A DNA stretch of 18,571 nt from DATBDE01 sp045805605 (GTDB lineage Bacteria > Actinomycetota > Thermoleophilia > Solirubrobacterales > Solirubrobacteraceae), in NCBI GenBank assembly GCA_045805605.1, contig JBJMKX010000131.1:1-18571 (forward strand). The letters run 5' to 3'. The position numbers and the translations under genes are program-made. Of this stretch, positions 12,113 through 18,571 are shown one piece after another (position 1 is the first letter of the stretch; each line of letters opens with the position of its first letter). Below the pieces are notes generated by a model, which was given only the letters and a program-made list of their open reading frames with translations, ran no database searches and was not told the DNA's origin.

Positions 12113-14881
12113 ATGGCTACGCGCCGTCCGCCGGTGTTGCTGGGCCGTGCCGGCGAGCGTCAGGTGCTTGATCGGCTGTTGGAGAACGTGCGCGGCGGTC
12201 AGAGCGCGGTCCTCGTGATCCGGGGGGAAGCGGGGGTCGGTAAGACGGCGCTGTTGCACTACTGCGCTCGGCAGGCGTCCGGCTTTCGCGTCGCCAGGAT
12301 CGCCGGGGTCGAGTCCGAGATGGAGTTGCCGTTCGCCGGGTTGCATCAGCTCTGCGCGCCGATGCTCGGCCGGCTCGGCGGTCTTCCGGAGCCACAGCAG
12401 GCGGCGCTGCGTGTCGCACTGGGGCTGTCGTCAGGTGCGGCTCCCGACCGCTTCCTGGTGGCCCTTGCCGCGCTCAGCCTGTTGGCCGAGGTCGCCGCGG
12501 AGCGGCCCCTGCTGTGCTTCGTCGACGATGCCCAGTGGCTCGACGTCGCCTCGCGGCAGGTCCTCGGGTTCGTCGCACGACGGTTGCTCGCCGAATCGGT
12601 GGCGCTGGTGCTCGCCGTGCGCGAGCCGACCGGCGAGCGCGAGTTCGTGGGCCTGCCCGAGCTCGCGCTCGGAGGGCTCCCCGCCGAGGACGCGCGCGCC
12701 CTTCTTGCGACCGCCATCCCGGCTCGGCTCGACGAGCGGCTCCGCGACCGGCTGCTGGCAGAGACGGGCGGCAATCCGCTGGCGATCCTGGAGCTCCCGC
12801 GGGGGCTTTCCGCGACGCAGCTGCCCGGCGGGCTCGGGCTGCTCGAGGAGCATCCCTTGCCGCGTCGCATCGAGGAGAGCTTCCTGCGGCGACTCGACGC
12901 GCTCCCCGACAAGCCCCGGCTACTGTTGCTGTTGGTGGCGGCAGAGCCGGTCGACGACCCTCTGCTGGTCTGGCGCGCGGCCGAGCGGCTCGGCATCGGC
13001 TCCTCCGCTGCCGACGAGACCGAGGGGTTGCTGGCGATCGGCGAGCGCGTGGCGTTCCTTCATCCGCTCGTGCGCTCGGCGGTGTATCGATCGGCGGCGG
13101 CGCCGGAGCGCCGCGCGGTCCATCGGGCGCTGGCGGAGGTGACCGATGCCCGCGCCGACGCCGACCGTCGCGCCTGGCATCTCGCGGCAGCGGCAGCGGG
13201 ACCGGACGAGGAGGTCGCGTCCGAGCTCGAGCGGTCTGCGGGGCGGGCGCAGGCCCGTGGCGGGCTCGCGGCGGCGGCCGCGTTCCTGCGCCGTTCGGTC
13301 GCGCTGACGCGAGACCCGGCGGGACGGACAGAACGCGCACTGGCCGCCGCGCAGGCGAGCCTGAGCGCCGGCGCGTTCGATGCGACGCTCGGGTTGCTGG
13401 CGGCCGCGGAGGCGGGACCGCTGAACGAGCTCGAGCGCGCCCGGGTCGACCTGCTGCACGCCGAGGTCGCCTATGCCCAGAACCGCGGCAGCGACGCTCC
13501 GCTGCTGCTGCTTCGGGCGGCAGGGCGGCTCGAGACGCTCGACGTCCGGCTCGCGCGCGACACCTATCTCGATGCGTGGAGCGCAGCCCTGTTCGCCGGG
13601 CAACTGGCGAGCGCCGGCAGCCTGCTCGACGTCTCTCAGGCCGTGAGGGCCGCACCCGAGCCGGCACACCCGCCGCGCCCGTGCGATCTGCTGCTGGATG
13701 GCTTTGCCTTGGTCTTCACCGAAGGACGTCTCGCCGCAACGCCGGTCTTGCGGCGCGCGGCAACCGCGTTCGCCGGGACCGAGGTCTCCGGCGAGGAGGT
13801 GCTCCGGTGGGGCTGGCTTGCCACGGCGGCGGCCGTCTACGTGTGGGACTACGACACCTGTCTCGCGATCGCCAACCGCGAAGTGCAAGTCGCACGCGAC
13901 GCCGGGGCACTCGAAGTCCTTGCCGTGGGTGTCAACGTGCTGGGTCAGGCGGCCGCCTTGAGCGGCGACTTCGCCAGAGCCGCGCTGTTGGTCGCAGAGG
14001 CCGATGCGGTCATCGAGGCCACCGGGGCCCGCGTCGCGCCCTATGCGGCGCTCGTCTCGGCGGGATTCCGCGGCCAGGAGGCCGAGGGCACCAAGCTCAT
14101 CGGCGCCACCATTGCCGAGGCCACCGCCGGCGGCCAGGGAACCGCCGTCCAGTACGCCCATTGGGCCAAAGCGGTCCTCATGAACTCGCTCGGCCGCTAT
14201 GAGGAGGCATTCGCCGCGGCCGTCGCGGCGAGTGACGACACACCGGAGCTCTTCGTGGCCACTTGGGCGCTCAGCGAGCTGATCGAGGCCGCCAGCAGGA
14301 CCGGGGACACCGACTTCGCCTCGGGCGCACTCGACCGACTCCTCGACAGCGCGAACGCCAGTGCCACCGACTGGGGACTGGGCATCGCGGCGCGCTCGCG
14401 GGCGCTGCTCAGCGAGGGCGAGGCCGCCGAGGGCCTGTACCGCGAAGCGATCGATTGGCTGGGCCTGACGCGCCTGCGTCCGGAGCTGGCCCGCGCCCAT
14501 CTGCTCTACGGTGAGTGGCTGCGGCGCGTGGGGCGCCGCGTGGACGCGCGCGAGCAGCTGCGTACCGCCCATGAGATGCTCGCCGCGACGGGCATGGAGG
14601 CGTTCGCCGAGCGCGCCCGCCGCGAGCTTCTGGCAACGGGACAGAAGGTGCGCAAGCGCGGCGCCGTCGAGACGCGCGACGAGCTCACGCCTCAGGAGAA
14701 CCAGATCGCCCGTCTCGCACGCGACGGCCTTACCAACCCGGAGATCGGCGCCCGGCTGTTCCTCAGCCCGCGCACGGTCGAATGGCACCTGGGCAAGGTG
14801 TTCACCAAGCTCGGCGTCACCTCGCGCATGGGCCTTCATGACGCCCTGCCCAGCGCGGAGCAGCAAGCCGCCCCCGTCTAG
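12113..14881 (+). CDS. LuxR-family ATPase transcriptional regulator (large, STAND/MalT-like), complete
   Basis: 922 aa from the ATG at 12113. An ATG further upstream at 11939 is rejected because it would overlap the divergent SDR and its promoter. Walker A GEAGVGKT is at 38-45, Walker B LLCFVDD at 133-139 followed by AQWLD. A long helical repeat region follows, and a C-terminal LuxR helix-turn-helix spans about 858-910 (LTPQENQIARLARDGLTNPE, then LFLSPRTVEWHLGKVFTKLG). The HTH is the typical GerE type. Known relatives bind ATP and often a small inducer before activating transcription. The paralog at 1-2478 is similar along its whole visible length, with the same N-terminal blocks (SERELLDRLLANVRGGQSA versus GERQVLDRLLENVRGGQSA). 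Its nearest possible target is the divergent SDR/redoxin pair. A palindrome and TANNNT box lie upstream. Confidence 0.95.
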   Translation: MATRRPPVLLGRAGERQVLDRLLENVRGGQSAVLVIRGEAGVGKTALLHYCARQASGFRVARIAGVESEMELPFAGLHQLCAPMLGRLGGLPEPQQAALRVALGLSSGAAPDRFLVALAALSLLAEVAAERPLLCFVDDAQWLDVASRQVLGFVARRLLAESVALVLAVREPTGEREFVGLPELALGGLPAEDARALLATAIPARLDERLRDRLLAETGGNPLAILELPRGLSATQLPGGLGLLEEHPLPRRIEESFLRRLDALPDKPRLLLLLVAAEPVDDPLLVWRAAERLGIGSSAADETEGLLAIGERVAFLHPLVRSAVYRSAAAPERRAVHRALAEVTDARADADRRAWHLAAAAAGPDEEVASELERSAGRAQARGGLAAAAAFLRRSVALTRDPAGRTERALAAAQASLSAGAFDATLGLLAAAEAGPLNELERARVDLLHAEVAYAQNRGSDAPLLLLRAAGRLETLDVRLARDTYLDAWSAALFAGQLASAGSLLDVSQAVRAAPEPAHPPRPCDLLLDGFALVFTEGRLAATPVLRRAATAFAGTEVSGEEVLRWGWLATAAAVYVWDYDTCLAIANREVQVARDAGALEVLAVGVNVLGQAAALSGDFARAALLVAEADAVIEATGARVAPYAALVSAGFRGQEAEGTKLIGATIAEATAGGQGTAVQYAHWAKAVLMNSLGRYEEAFAAAVAASDDTPELFVATWALSELIEAASRTGDTDFASGALDRLLDSANASATDWGLGIAARSRALLSEGEAAEGLYREAIDWLGLTRLRPELARAHLLYGEWLRRVGRRVDAREQLRTAHEMLAATGMEAFAERARRELLATGQKVRKRGAVETRDELTPQENQIARLARDGLTNPEIGARLFLSPRTVEWHLGKVFTKLGVTSRMGLHDALPSAEQQAAPV

Positions 14882-14947
14882 CCACCCGGGCAGCCGACCA
14901 GGGGGTGCACGGGCGCGATACCGGCGGCTCGTGGGCAGGCTGACCGC

Positions 14948-15877
14948 ATGCCTTCAGACCGCGCGGTGATGAGCAGCGCCCTGTCGGGGCTGGACGGCGC
15001 ACCCGTCTGGCTCAACTCCGAGGCGCTCGCCGCCGAGGACCTGCGTGGCAGTGTGGTCCTCGTCGACTTCTGGACGTACTCGTGCGTCAACTGGCTGCGG
15101 ACCCTGCCCTACCTCAGGGCATGGGACGAGCGGTATCGCGACCGCGGCCTCGTCGTCGTCGGGGTCCACGCCCCCGAGTTCGGGTTCGAGCATGACCTCG
15201 ACAACGTGCGCCGTGCGACGCGCGAGCTCGGCGTCGGCTACCCCGTGGTCATCGACAACGACTTCGCGATCTGGCGGTCGTTCGAGAACCGGTACTGGCC
15301 GGCGCTGTATCTCGTCGGGCAAAACGGGCACCTTCGCTTCCACCACTTCGGCGAGGGCGCCTACGAGGAAAGCGAGCGGGCGATCCAGCGGCTCCTGGGC
15401 GTCGAGGAGGAGACCGTCCGGGTCGACGCGGACGGTCTCGCGGAGGCCGCCGACTGGGACACCTTGAGGTCCCCGGAGACCTACGTCGGCGACGCCCGCG
15501 GCGAGCGCCGCAGCGACCGGGGGGCCGACGCACTCGCGCTCAACGACTGGGCCCTCGGCGGCACGTGGTCGGTGGGCGAGGAGGACGCCGTGCTCGAGGC
15601 GGCCCCCGGTTCGGTCGCGTACCGCTTCCAGGCGCGCGACCTCAACCTGGTCCTCGCGCCGCCGGCGTCGGGAGCCCCGGTTCGCTTCTCCTTGCGGCTC
15701 GACGGTCAGCCGCCTGGTGATGCCCACGGCGTCGACGTCGACGAGGCCGGCGAGGGCATCGTGTCCGAGCCGCGGATGTACCAGCTCGTCCGCCAGGCCG
15801 GCGCCGTCGCCGAGCGCACCTTCGAGATCACGTTCCTCGATCCGGGCGTGCGCGCGTACGTCTTCACGTTCGGCTAG
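14948..15877 (+). CDS. DipZ-type redoxin: thioredoxin-like domain plus C-terminal carbohydrate-binding-like domain, single cysteine
   Basis: 309 aa. Residues 15-150 form a TlpA/DipZ-like thioredoxin fold: VVLVDFWTYSCVNWLRTLPY (36-55), VVGVHAPEFGFEHD, then WPALYLVGQNGHLRFHHFGE. Residues 190-309 (ALNDWALGGTWSVGEEDAVLE onward) resemble the beta-sandwich that follows thioredoxin in the soluble part of DipZ. The CxxC is C-V-N-W: Cys46 is kept but the second Cys is Trp49, and there is no other cysteine in the protein. Disulfide exchange with a second cysteine of its own is therefore impossible. No signal peptide or membrane segment is seen, so it appears cytoplasmic, unlike DipZ itself. Start ATG 14948; ATG 14969 is an alternative. 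It follows the LuxR gene by 66 bp in the same direction, so co-transcription is possible. Confidence 0.9.
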   Translation: MPSDRAVMSSALSGLDGAPVWLNSEALAAEDLRGSVVLVDFWTYSCVNWLRTLPYLRAWDERYRDRGLVVVGVHAPEFGFEHDLDNVRRATRELGVGYPVVIDNDFAIWRSFENRYWPALYLVGQNGHLRFHHFGEGAYEESERAIQRLLGVEEETVRVDADGLAEAADWDTLRSPETYVGDARGERRSDRGADALALNDWALGGTWSVGEEDAVLEAAPGSVAYRFQARDLNLVLAPPASGAPVRFSLRLDGQPPGDAHGVDVDEAGEGIVSEPRMYQLVRQAGAVAERTFEITFLDPGVRAYVFTFG

Positions 15878-15897
15878 GTGGCCGACCCGGGCCAGGA

Positions 15898-15913
15898 CCC
15901 GTGACCTCACGGG
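15898..15913 (+). terminator. Weak hairpin after the DipZ-type gene
   Basis: CCCGTG (15898-15903) pairs with CACGGG (15908-15913) around a 4-nt loop, 20 bp after the stop at 15877. The stem is short but GC-rich, with no U-tract. It could end the upstream transcript. Confidence 0.35.
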
Positions 15914-15930
15914 CGCGACGGGGACCAAGG

Positions 15931-15948
15931 GGCGGCGAACCTGCCGCC
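15931..15948 (+). terminator. Second GC-rich hairpin before the VOC gene
   Basis: GGCGGC (15931-15936) and GCCGCC (15943-15948) form a perfect 6-bp stem with a 6-nt loop. It ends 15 nt before the Shine-Dalgarno GGGAGG (15963-15968) of the VOC gene. It may help terminate the upstream transcript or may be a leader structure. Confidence 0.3.
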
Positions 15949-15973
15949 ACCACAGCAACCGAGGGAGGTCCAT

Positions 15974-16465
15974 ATGGCTAGCTCCGATGTATCCAGCAAC
16001 ATCTCGACGGATCAGCCCGAACCGGGGACCATGGACATGAAGCTCGAGGTCGTGACGCTGCCCGTCTCCGACGTCGATCGGGCAAAGCGCTTCTATCAGA
16101 GCCTGGGATGGCGGCTGGACGCCGACTTTGCCGCCGGCGACGACGCCCGGTTGGTGCAGATGACGCCGCCCCACTCGCAGTGCTCGATCCATTTCGGGAA
16201 GGGCGTCCCGGGCATCACGGCGATGGAGCCCGGGTCCCTTCAGAGGGTGTACCTGGCGGTCAAGGACATCGACGCCGCCCGGGAAGATCTCGTCAGCCGC
16301 GGCGTCGACGTCAGCGAGGTGGAGGAGCAGCCGAAGCCCCCCGGGTTCCCCGACTTGCCCGGGCGCTCGTACTTCGCGTACGCGTCGTTCAGCGACCCGG
16401 ACGGCAACGGCTGGCTGCTCCAGGAGATCACGACCCGGCTGCCCGGGCGGGAATGGGAGGACTGA
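15974..16465 (+). CDS. VOC-family protein (glyoxalase/bleomycin resistance/dioxygenase superfamily)
   Basis: 163 aa. After a Ser/Pro-rich N-terminal extension of about 20 residues, MKLEVVTLPVSDVDRAKRFY (22-41) starts the first beta-alpha-beta-beta-beta unit and RVYLAVKDIDAAREDLVSRG (91-110) the second. FSDPDGNGWLLQEI (139-152) is the terminal motif with the possible metal-ligand Glu151. Members bind a metal and act on glyoxals, aromatic substrates or antibiotics, and the substrate here is not predictable. The start at 15974 is supported by GGGAGG 5 nt upstream. ATGs at 16031 and 16037 would remove the extension and are alternatives. The next gene begins 1 nt after the stop. Confidence 0.92.
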   Translation: MASSDVSSNISTDQPEPGTMDMKLEVVTLPVSDVDRAKRFYQSLGWRLDADFAAGDDARLVQMTPPHSQCSIHFGKGVPGITAMEPGSLQRVYLAVKDIDAAREDLVSRGVDVSEVEEQPKPPGFPDLPGRSYFAYASFSDPDGNGWLLQEITTRLPGREWED

Positions 16466-16466
16466 C

Positions 16467-16673
16467 ATGGACGTCGCCTCGCTGGCAGACCTGTTGCACG
16501 AGACCGCCGAGCACCATGACCGCTTCGAGAAGGCTTCCCCGCCGCACGACTGGTGGGACTGGTATGCCGCCTACCTCAGCGCGCGCGAGCAGGGAAGCAC
16601 CCCCGAGGAGGCAGACGCGGCCGCCGACCGATACATGGAGGAGGTCAAGCACGTCGTCGCGACGCGTGCGTGA
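16467..16673 (+). CDS. Small hypothetical protein translationally linked to VOC protein
   Basis: 68 aa: MDVASLADLLHETAEHHDRF, then PPHDWWDWYAAYLSAREQGS and TPEEADAAADRYMEEVKHVV. It is acidic and all-helical in appearance, with a conspicuous DWWDWYAAY aromatic block. There is no membrane segment and no cysteine. The ATG follows the VOC stop by one nucleotide and its Shine-Dalgarno (GGGAGG) lies inside the end of the VOC gene, so the two are coupled. I recall similar sequences next to, or fused to, VOC proteins in actinobacteria, which suggests a partner role. I do not know a proven function. A strong hairpin follows at 16696. Confidence 0.82.
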   Translation: MDVASLADLLHETAEHHDRFEKASPPHDWWDWYAAYLSAREQGSTPEEADAAADRYMEEVKHVVATRA

Positions 16674-16695
16674 GCCCCGAATTCGCCGCTGCACC

Positions 16696-16725
16696 GGAGA
16701 CCCCGTCGATCGCGGCGGGGTCTCC
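16696..16725 (+). terminator. Strong intrinsic-terminator-like hairpin
   Basis: GGAGACCCCG (16696-16705) and CGGGGTCTCC (16716-16725) form a perfect 10-bp stem with a 10-nt loop, 23 bp after the 68-aa gene. No U-run follows, as is usual in high-GC actinobacteria. It should end the VOC operon and separate it from the flavoprotein gene. Confidence 0.7.
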
Positions 16726-16863
16726 AACCCGACGTAGCCAGTCCGGACCGGAAACCGGCTATCCGATGCGGCTCTGATCGCGGACCCGGGCACTGCGCGG
16801 CGTCGGCATGTGCGCCGACCGCGGCCGTGATGCCCCCAGCAACTTGCAATGACGGAGGCAACG

Positions 16864-18252
16864 ATGAATTCGAGCAGTGACTATGACGTGATCGTTCTCG
16901 GCGGAGGGGCGCCCGGCGAGCACTGCGCTGCGGCGCTGGCCGCGCGCGGGCTGCGCCTCGCGGTCGTTGAGCGGGAACTGGTCGGCGGCGAGTGCTCGTA
17001 CTGGGCGTGTATTCCATCGAAGTTGCTGTTGCGCCCGGGTGAGGCGGTGCAGGGTGCGCGCGAGGCCGGCGGGAGCGCGCAGGTCGACGTTGCGGCCGCG
17101 CTGGCCTGGCGGGACTTCATGGTGTCGGGCTATTCCGACGCCGGCCAGCAGCGCTGGCTGGCCGACCGGGGCATCGACCTGTTGCGGGGTACGGGCCGGC
17201 TGGCCGGCACCGGCGTGGTCGACGTCGAGGGCGTCCGGCACACCGCGGAGCACATCGTCGTGGCGACCGGCTCGGATCCGATCGTGCCGCCGATCCAGGG
17301 ACTGCGTGAGCTCGAGGGCGTCTGGACCAACCGGGAGGCCACCGGGATGAAGGCTGTCCCGCGCCGCCTGCTGGTGCTGGGTGGCGGCCCGGTGGGCGTC
17401 GAGATGGCGCAGGTCGTGCGCCGTCTCGGTGGCGAGGTCGCCCTCGTCGAGGGCGCCGGGCACGTGCTTTCCCGCGAGCCGGCGCCATTGGGCGAGGCGC
17501 TGGGCGAGGCCCTGCGCCGAGACGGGATCGAGCTGATGCTCGGGAGGCACGCAACCGCGGCACGGCGGGAGGGGGACGAGTATGTCCTGCAGTTCGATGG
17601 CGGTACGGACCTGCGGGGCGATCGGCTGCTCGTGGCAACCGGGCGGCGCCCACGCGTCGGCGGGATCGGCCTGGAGACGGTCGGCATCGAGCCCGACCCC
17701 CACGGGATCCGAGTCGACGAGCACCTGCGCGCAGGCGAACGGCTTTGGGCGATCGGCGACGTCACCGGCATCTGGCCGCTGACCCACGTCGGGGAATACC
17801 AGGGTGACGTGGTCGCGGCGAACATCGCGGGCGAGGCGCGTCCGGCGAACTACGAAGCCGTTCCGCGGGTCACCTATACCGATCCGCAGGCCGCGGCGGT
17901 GGGCGCGGTCGAAGCACAGTACAGCGCCACCGCACCGGTGTCCGAGGTGCCGAAGACCGCCACCTACACCCACGTCTACGCCGAATCCACCGGGTTCTTG
18001 ACGCTGCTCAGCGACGGCGAACGGCTGACCGGCGCCTACGCGCTCGGGCCCGAGGCGGGTGAGTGGCTGCAGCAGGCGACGCTGGCCATTCGCGCACACG
18101 TCCCGCTCGAGGTGCTGAGCGACACAATCCAGCCCTTCCCCAGCTTCTCGGGGATCTACGACGCGGCGGTGGCGGCGCTCCGCATGCAGGTCGCGGACAT
18201 GCCGCGGCCGGTCGGGCCGATGGACGCGCAGATGGCCGGCCTGTCGCGGTGA
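16864..18252 (+). CDS. FAD-dependent pyridine nucleotide-disulfide oxidoreductase (dihydrolipoamide dehydrogenase/mercuric reductase-like)
   Basis: 462 aa from the ATG at 16864, chosen over ATG 16849 because GGAGG lies 7 nt upstream of it. FAD motif GGGAPGEH is at 13-20. The redox pair Cys44/Cys49 lies in GGECSYWACIPSK (41-53). A second Rossmann motif VLGGGPVGVE (171-180) binds NAD(P)H, followed by ATGRRPRV and WAIGDVTG. The C-terminal dimerisation domain is complete, but the catalytic HP....E motif is altered: the positions are F425 (in QPFPSFSG) and G430, so the His-Glu acid-base pair of dihydrolipoamide dehydrogenase is absent. The redox cysteines are intact. It may therefore be a quinone, metal or disulfide reductase of the soil-bacterial subgroup rather than a lipoamide enzyme. 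It stands alone, bounded by a strong terminator upstream. Confidence 0.93.
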   Translation: MNSSSDYDVIVLGGGAPGEHCAAALAARGLRLAVVERELVGGECSYWACIPSKLLLRPGEAVQGAREAGGSAQVDVAAALAWRDFMVSGYSDAGQQRWLADRGIDLLRGTGRLAGTGVVDVEGVRHTAEHIVVATGSDPIVPPIQGLRELEGVWTNREATGMKAVPRRLLVLGGGPVGVEMAQVVRRLGGEVALVEGAGHVLSREPAPLGEALGEALRRDGIELMLGRHATAARREGDEYVLQFDGGTDLRGDRLLVATGRRPRVGGIGLETVGIEPDPHGIRVDEHLRAGERLWAIGDVTGIWPLTHVGEYQGDVVAANIAGEARPANYEAVPRVTYTDPQAAAVGAVEAQYSATAPVSEVPKTATYTHVYAESTGFLTLLSDGERLTGAYALGPEAGEWLQQATLAIRAHVPLEVLSDTIQPFPSFSGIYDAAVAALRMQVADMPRPVGPMDAQMAGLSR

Positions 18253-18334
18253 GGACAAGATGACCGGCGTAACCACTCCCGTGTTCCCTCCGGCGCGAAC
18301 CGGACCTGCCCGGACAGACCGTCGTGATCCACAC

Positions 18335-18361
18335 TGACGTCACCTTTAGTTGAGAGTCACC
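18335..18361 (+). promoter_or_regulatory. Possible promoter/operator segment before the second redoxin
   Basis: A perfect palindrome TGACGTCA (18335-18342) overlaps the first of two GTCACC direct repeats (18339-18344 and 18356-18361), spaced 17 bp apart, in a lower-GC patch (CTTTAGTTGAG). This lies 43-69 bp before the ATG at 18404, a plausible promoter position. No certain -10 or -35 can be named. Confidence 0.3.
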
Positions 18362-18403
18362 GTGCAGGTCGCGTTGCGACGCCACGTGAGAGGCGCTCAT
18401 CCC

Positions 18404-18571
18404 ATGCGTTCTGACATCATGCCGGGCGGCATCTTCCCTGGTTACGCGCTACCCGACCACACCGGCACCGTCCGCAGGCTCAGCGAACTACATGGCTGGG
18501 ACCCGCTGATCCTCACGCTCGCGGGCGCCCACTACTGCCCGAAAGAGCACCAGCATCAGACACGGCGCCAT
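18404..18571 (+). CDS. Second peroxiredoxin-like redoxin, 3' end beyond window
   Basis: 56 codons open to the window edge. The N-terminus MRSDIMPGGIFPGYALPDHT and the segment LTLAGAHYCPKEHQH match the redoxin at 10837-11451 position by position, including the single Cys45 before PKEHQ. The residues after it (QTRRH) differ from the paralog (QHLEL). Codon choice includes more CGT, TCT, CTA and CAT than neighbouring genes. GAGAGG lies about 9 nt upstream of the ATG. Orientation is plus, after the flavoprotein gene, with 151 bp between. Confidence 0.82.
   Translation, partial: MRSDIMPGGIFPGYALPDHTGTVRRLSELHGWDPLILTLAGAHYCPKEHQHQTRRH

Noticed and set aside
12920..14866. 648-codon open frame on the minus strand
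   Set aside because: It is antisense to the second LuxR regulator, whose Walker and HTH motifs are unambiguous.
14954..16468. 504-codon open frame on the minus strand
   Set aside because: It is antisense to the DipZ-like and VOC genes, which have clear motifs and ribosome binding sites.
16759..18276. 505-codon open frame on the minus strand
   Set aside because: It is antisense to the disulfide oxidoreductase with intact FAD and NAD motifs.
1..18571. Mobile element, CRISPR array or toxin-antitoxin system
   Set aside because: No transposase, integrase, terminal inverted repeats, regularly spaced repeats or typical small toxin pair was found on either strand.

Overview
The window is high-GC DNA with almost every gap under 200 bp. 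GTG/ATG starts, apparently leaderless promoters and heavy paralogy of LuxR-type ATPase regulators point to a soil-type high-GC actinobacterium. The mix of DGPF/ECF42, F420-type, DipZ-like and AhpC/TSA-like genes would suit the class Thermoleophilia (Solirubrobacter-like), but that placement is an inference from gene style, with no marker gene present. No tRNA, rRNA, CRISPR array, transposase or integrase was seen.

Layout. (1) 1-2478 (-): large LuxR-family ATPase regulator, cut by the window edge just before its expected HTH. It is divergent from a short NAD-binding epimerase-like gene (2517-3167, +), followed by a PEP mutase/isocitrate lyase-superfamily gene (3197-3979, +). (2) 4126-5917 (-): an NmrA-like NAD(P)-binding protein, a small ORF broken by an in-frame TAA, and an alpha/beta hydrolase. 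The two intact genes share a nearly identical leader. (3) 5918-6337: a mostly non-coding gap with a doubtful membrane ORF. (4) 6338-7918 (+): a fusion of a cyclic-nucleotide-binding-like domain, a middle domain and a thioredoxin-reductase-like flavoprotein without CxxC. (5) 7964-8392 (-): F420/DDN-type nitroreductase-family protein. (6) 8503-10814 (+): an operon of DGPF (YCII-like) protein, ECF42-type sigma factor with C-terminal extension, and DHFR/RibD-like reductase, behind a candidate ECF42-type promoter. (7) 10837-12030 (-): single-Cys redoxin and a severely shortened SDR. (8) 12113-14881 (+): complete paralog of the first LuxR regulator, with a long interrupted palindrome in its upstream region. 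(9) 14948-16673 (+): DipZ-like redoxin with one cysteine, VOC/glyoxalase protein and a 68-aa companion, ended by a strong hairpin. (10) 16864-18252 (+): pyridine nucleotide-disulfide oxidoreductase. (11) 18404-end (+): start of a second copy of the single-Cys redoxin.

Common theme. Nearly everything is redox, stress or detoxification chemistry (thiol redoxins, flavoproteins, NAD-binding proteins, VOC) interleaved with regulators (two LuxR ATPases, one ECF sigma). Several enzymes keep the fold but lack textbook catalytic residues: an SDR without Tyr-Lys, a TrxR without CxxC, a Trx with one Cys, and a dihydrolipoamide-dehydrogenase-like protein without the His-Glu pair. This looks like an accessory stress-response neighbourhood rather than a single new machine. 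The most distinctive items are the compressed SDR, the two LuxR/NAD-binding divergent pairs with the palindrome at one of them, the ECF42 promoter match and the shared leader at 4.9/5.9 kb.
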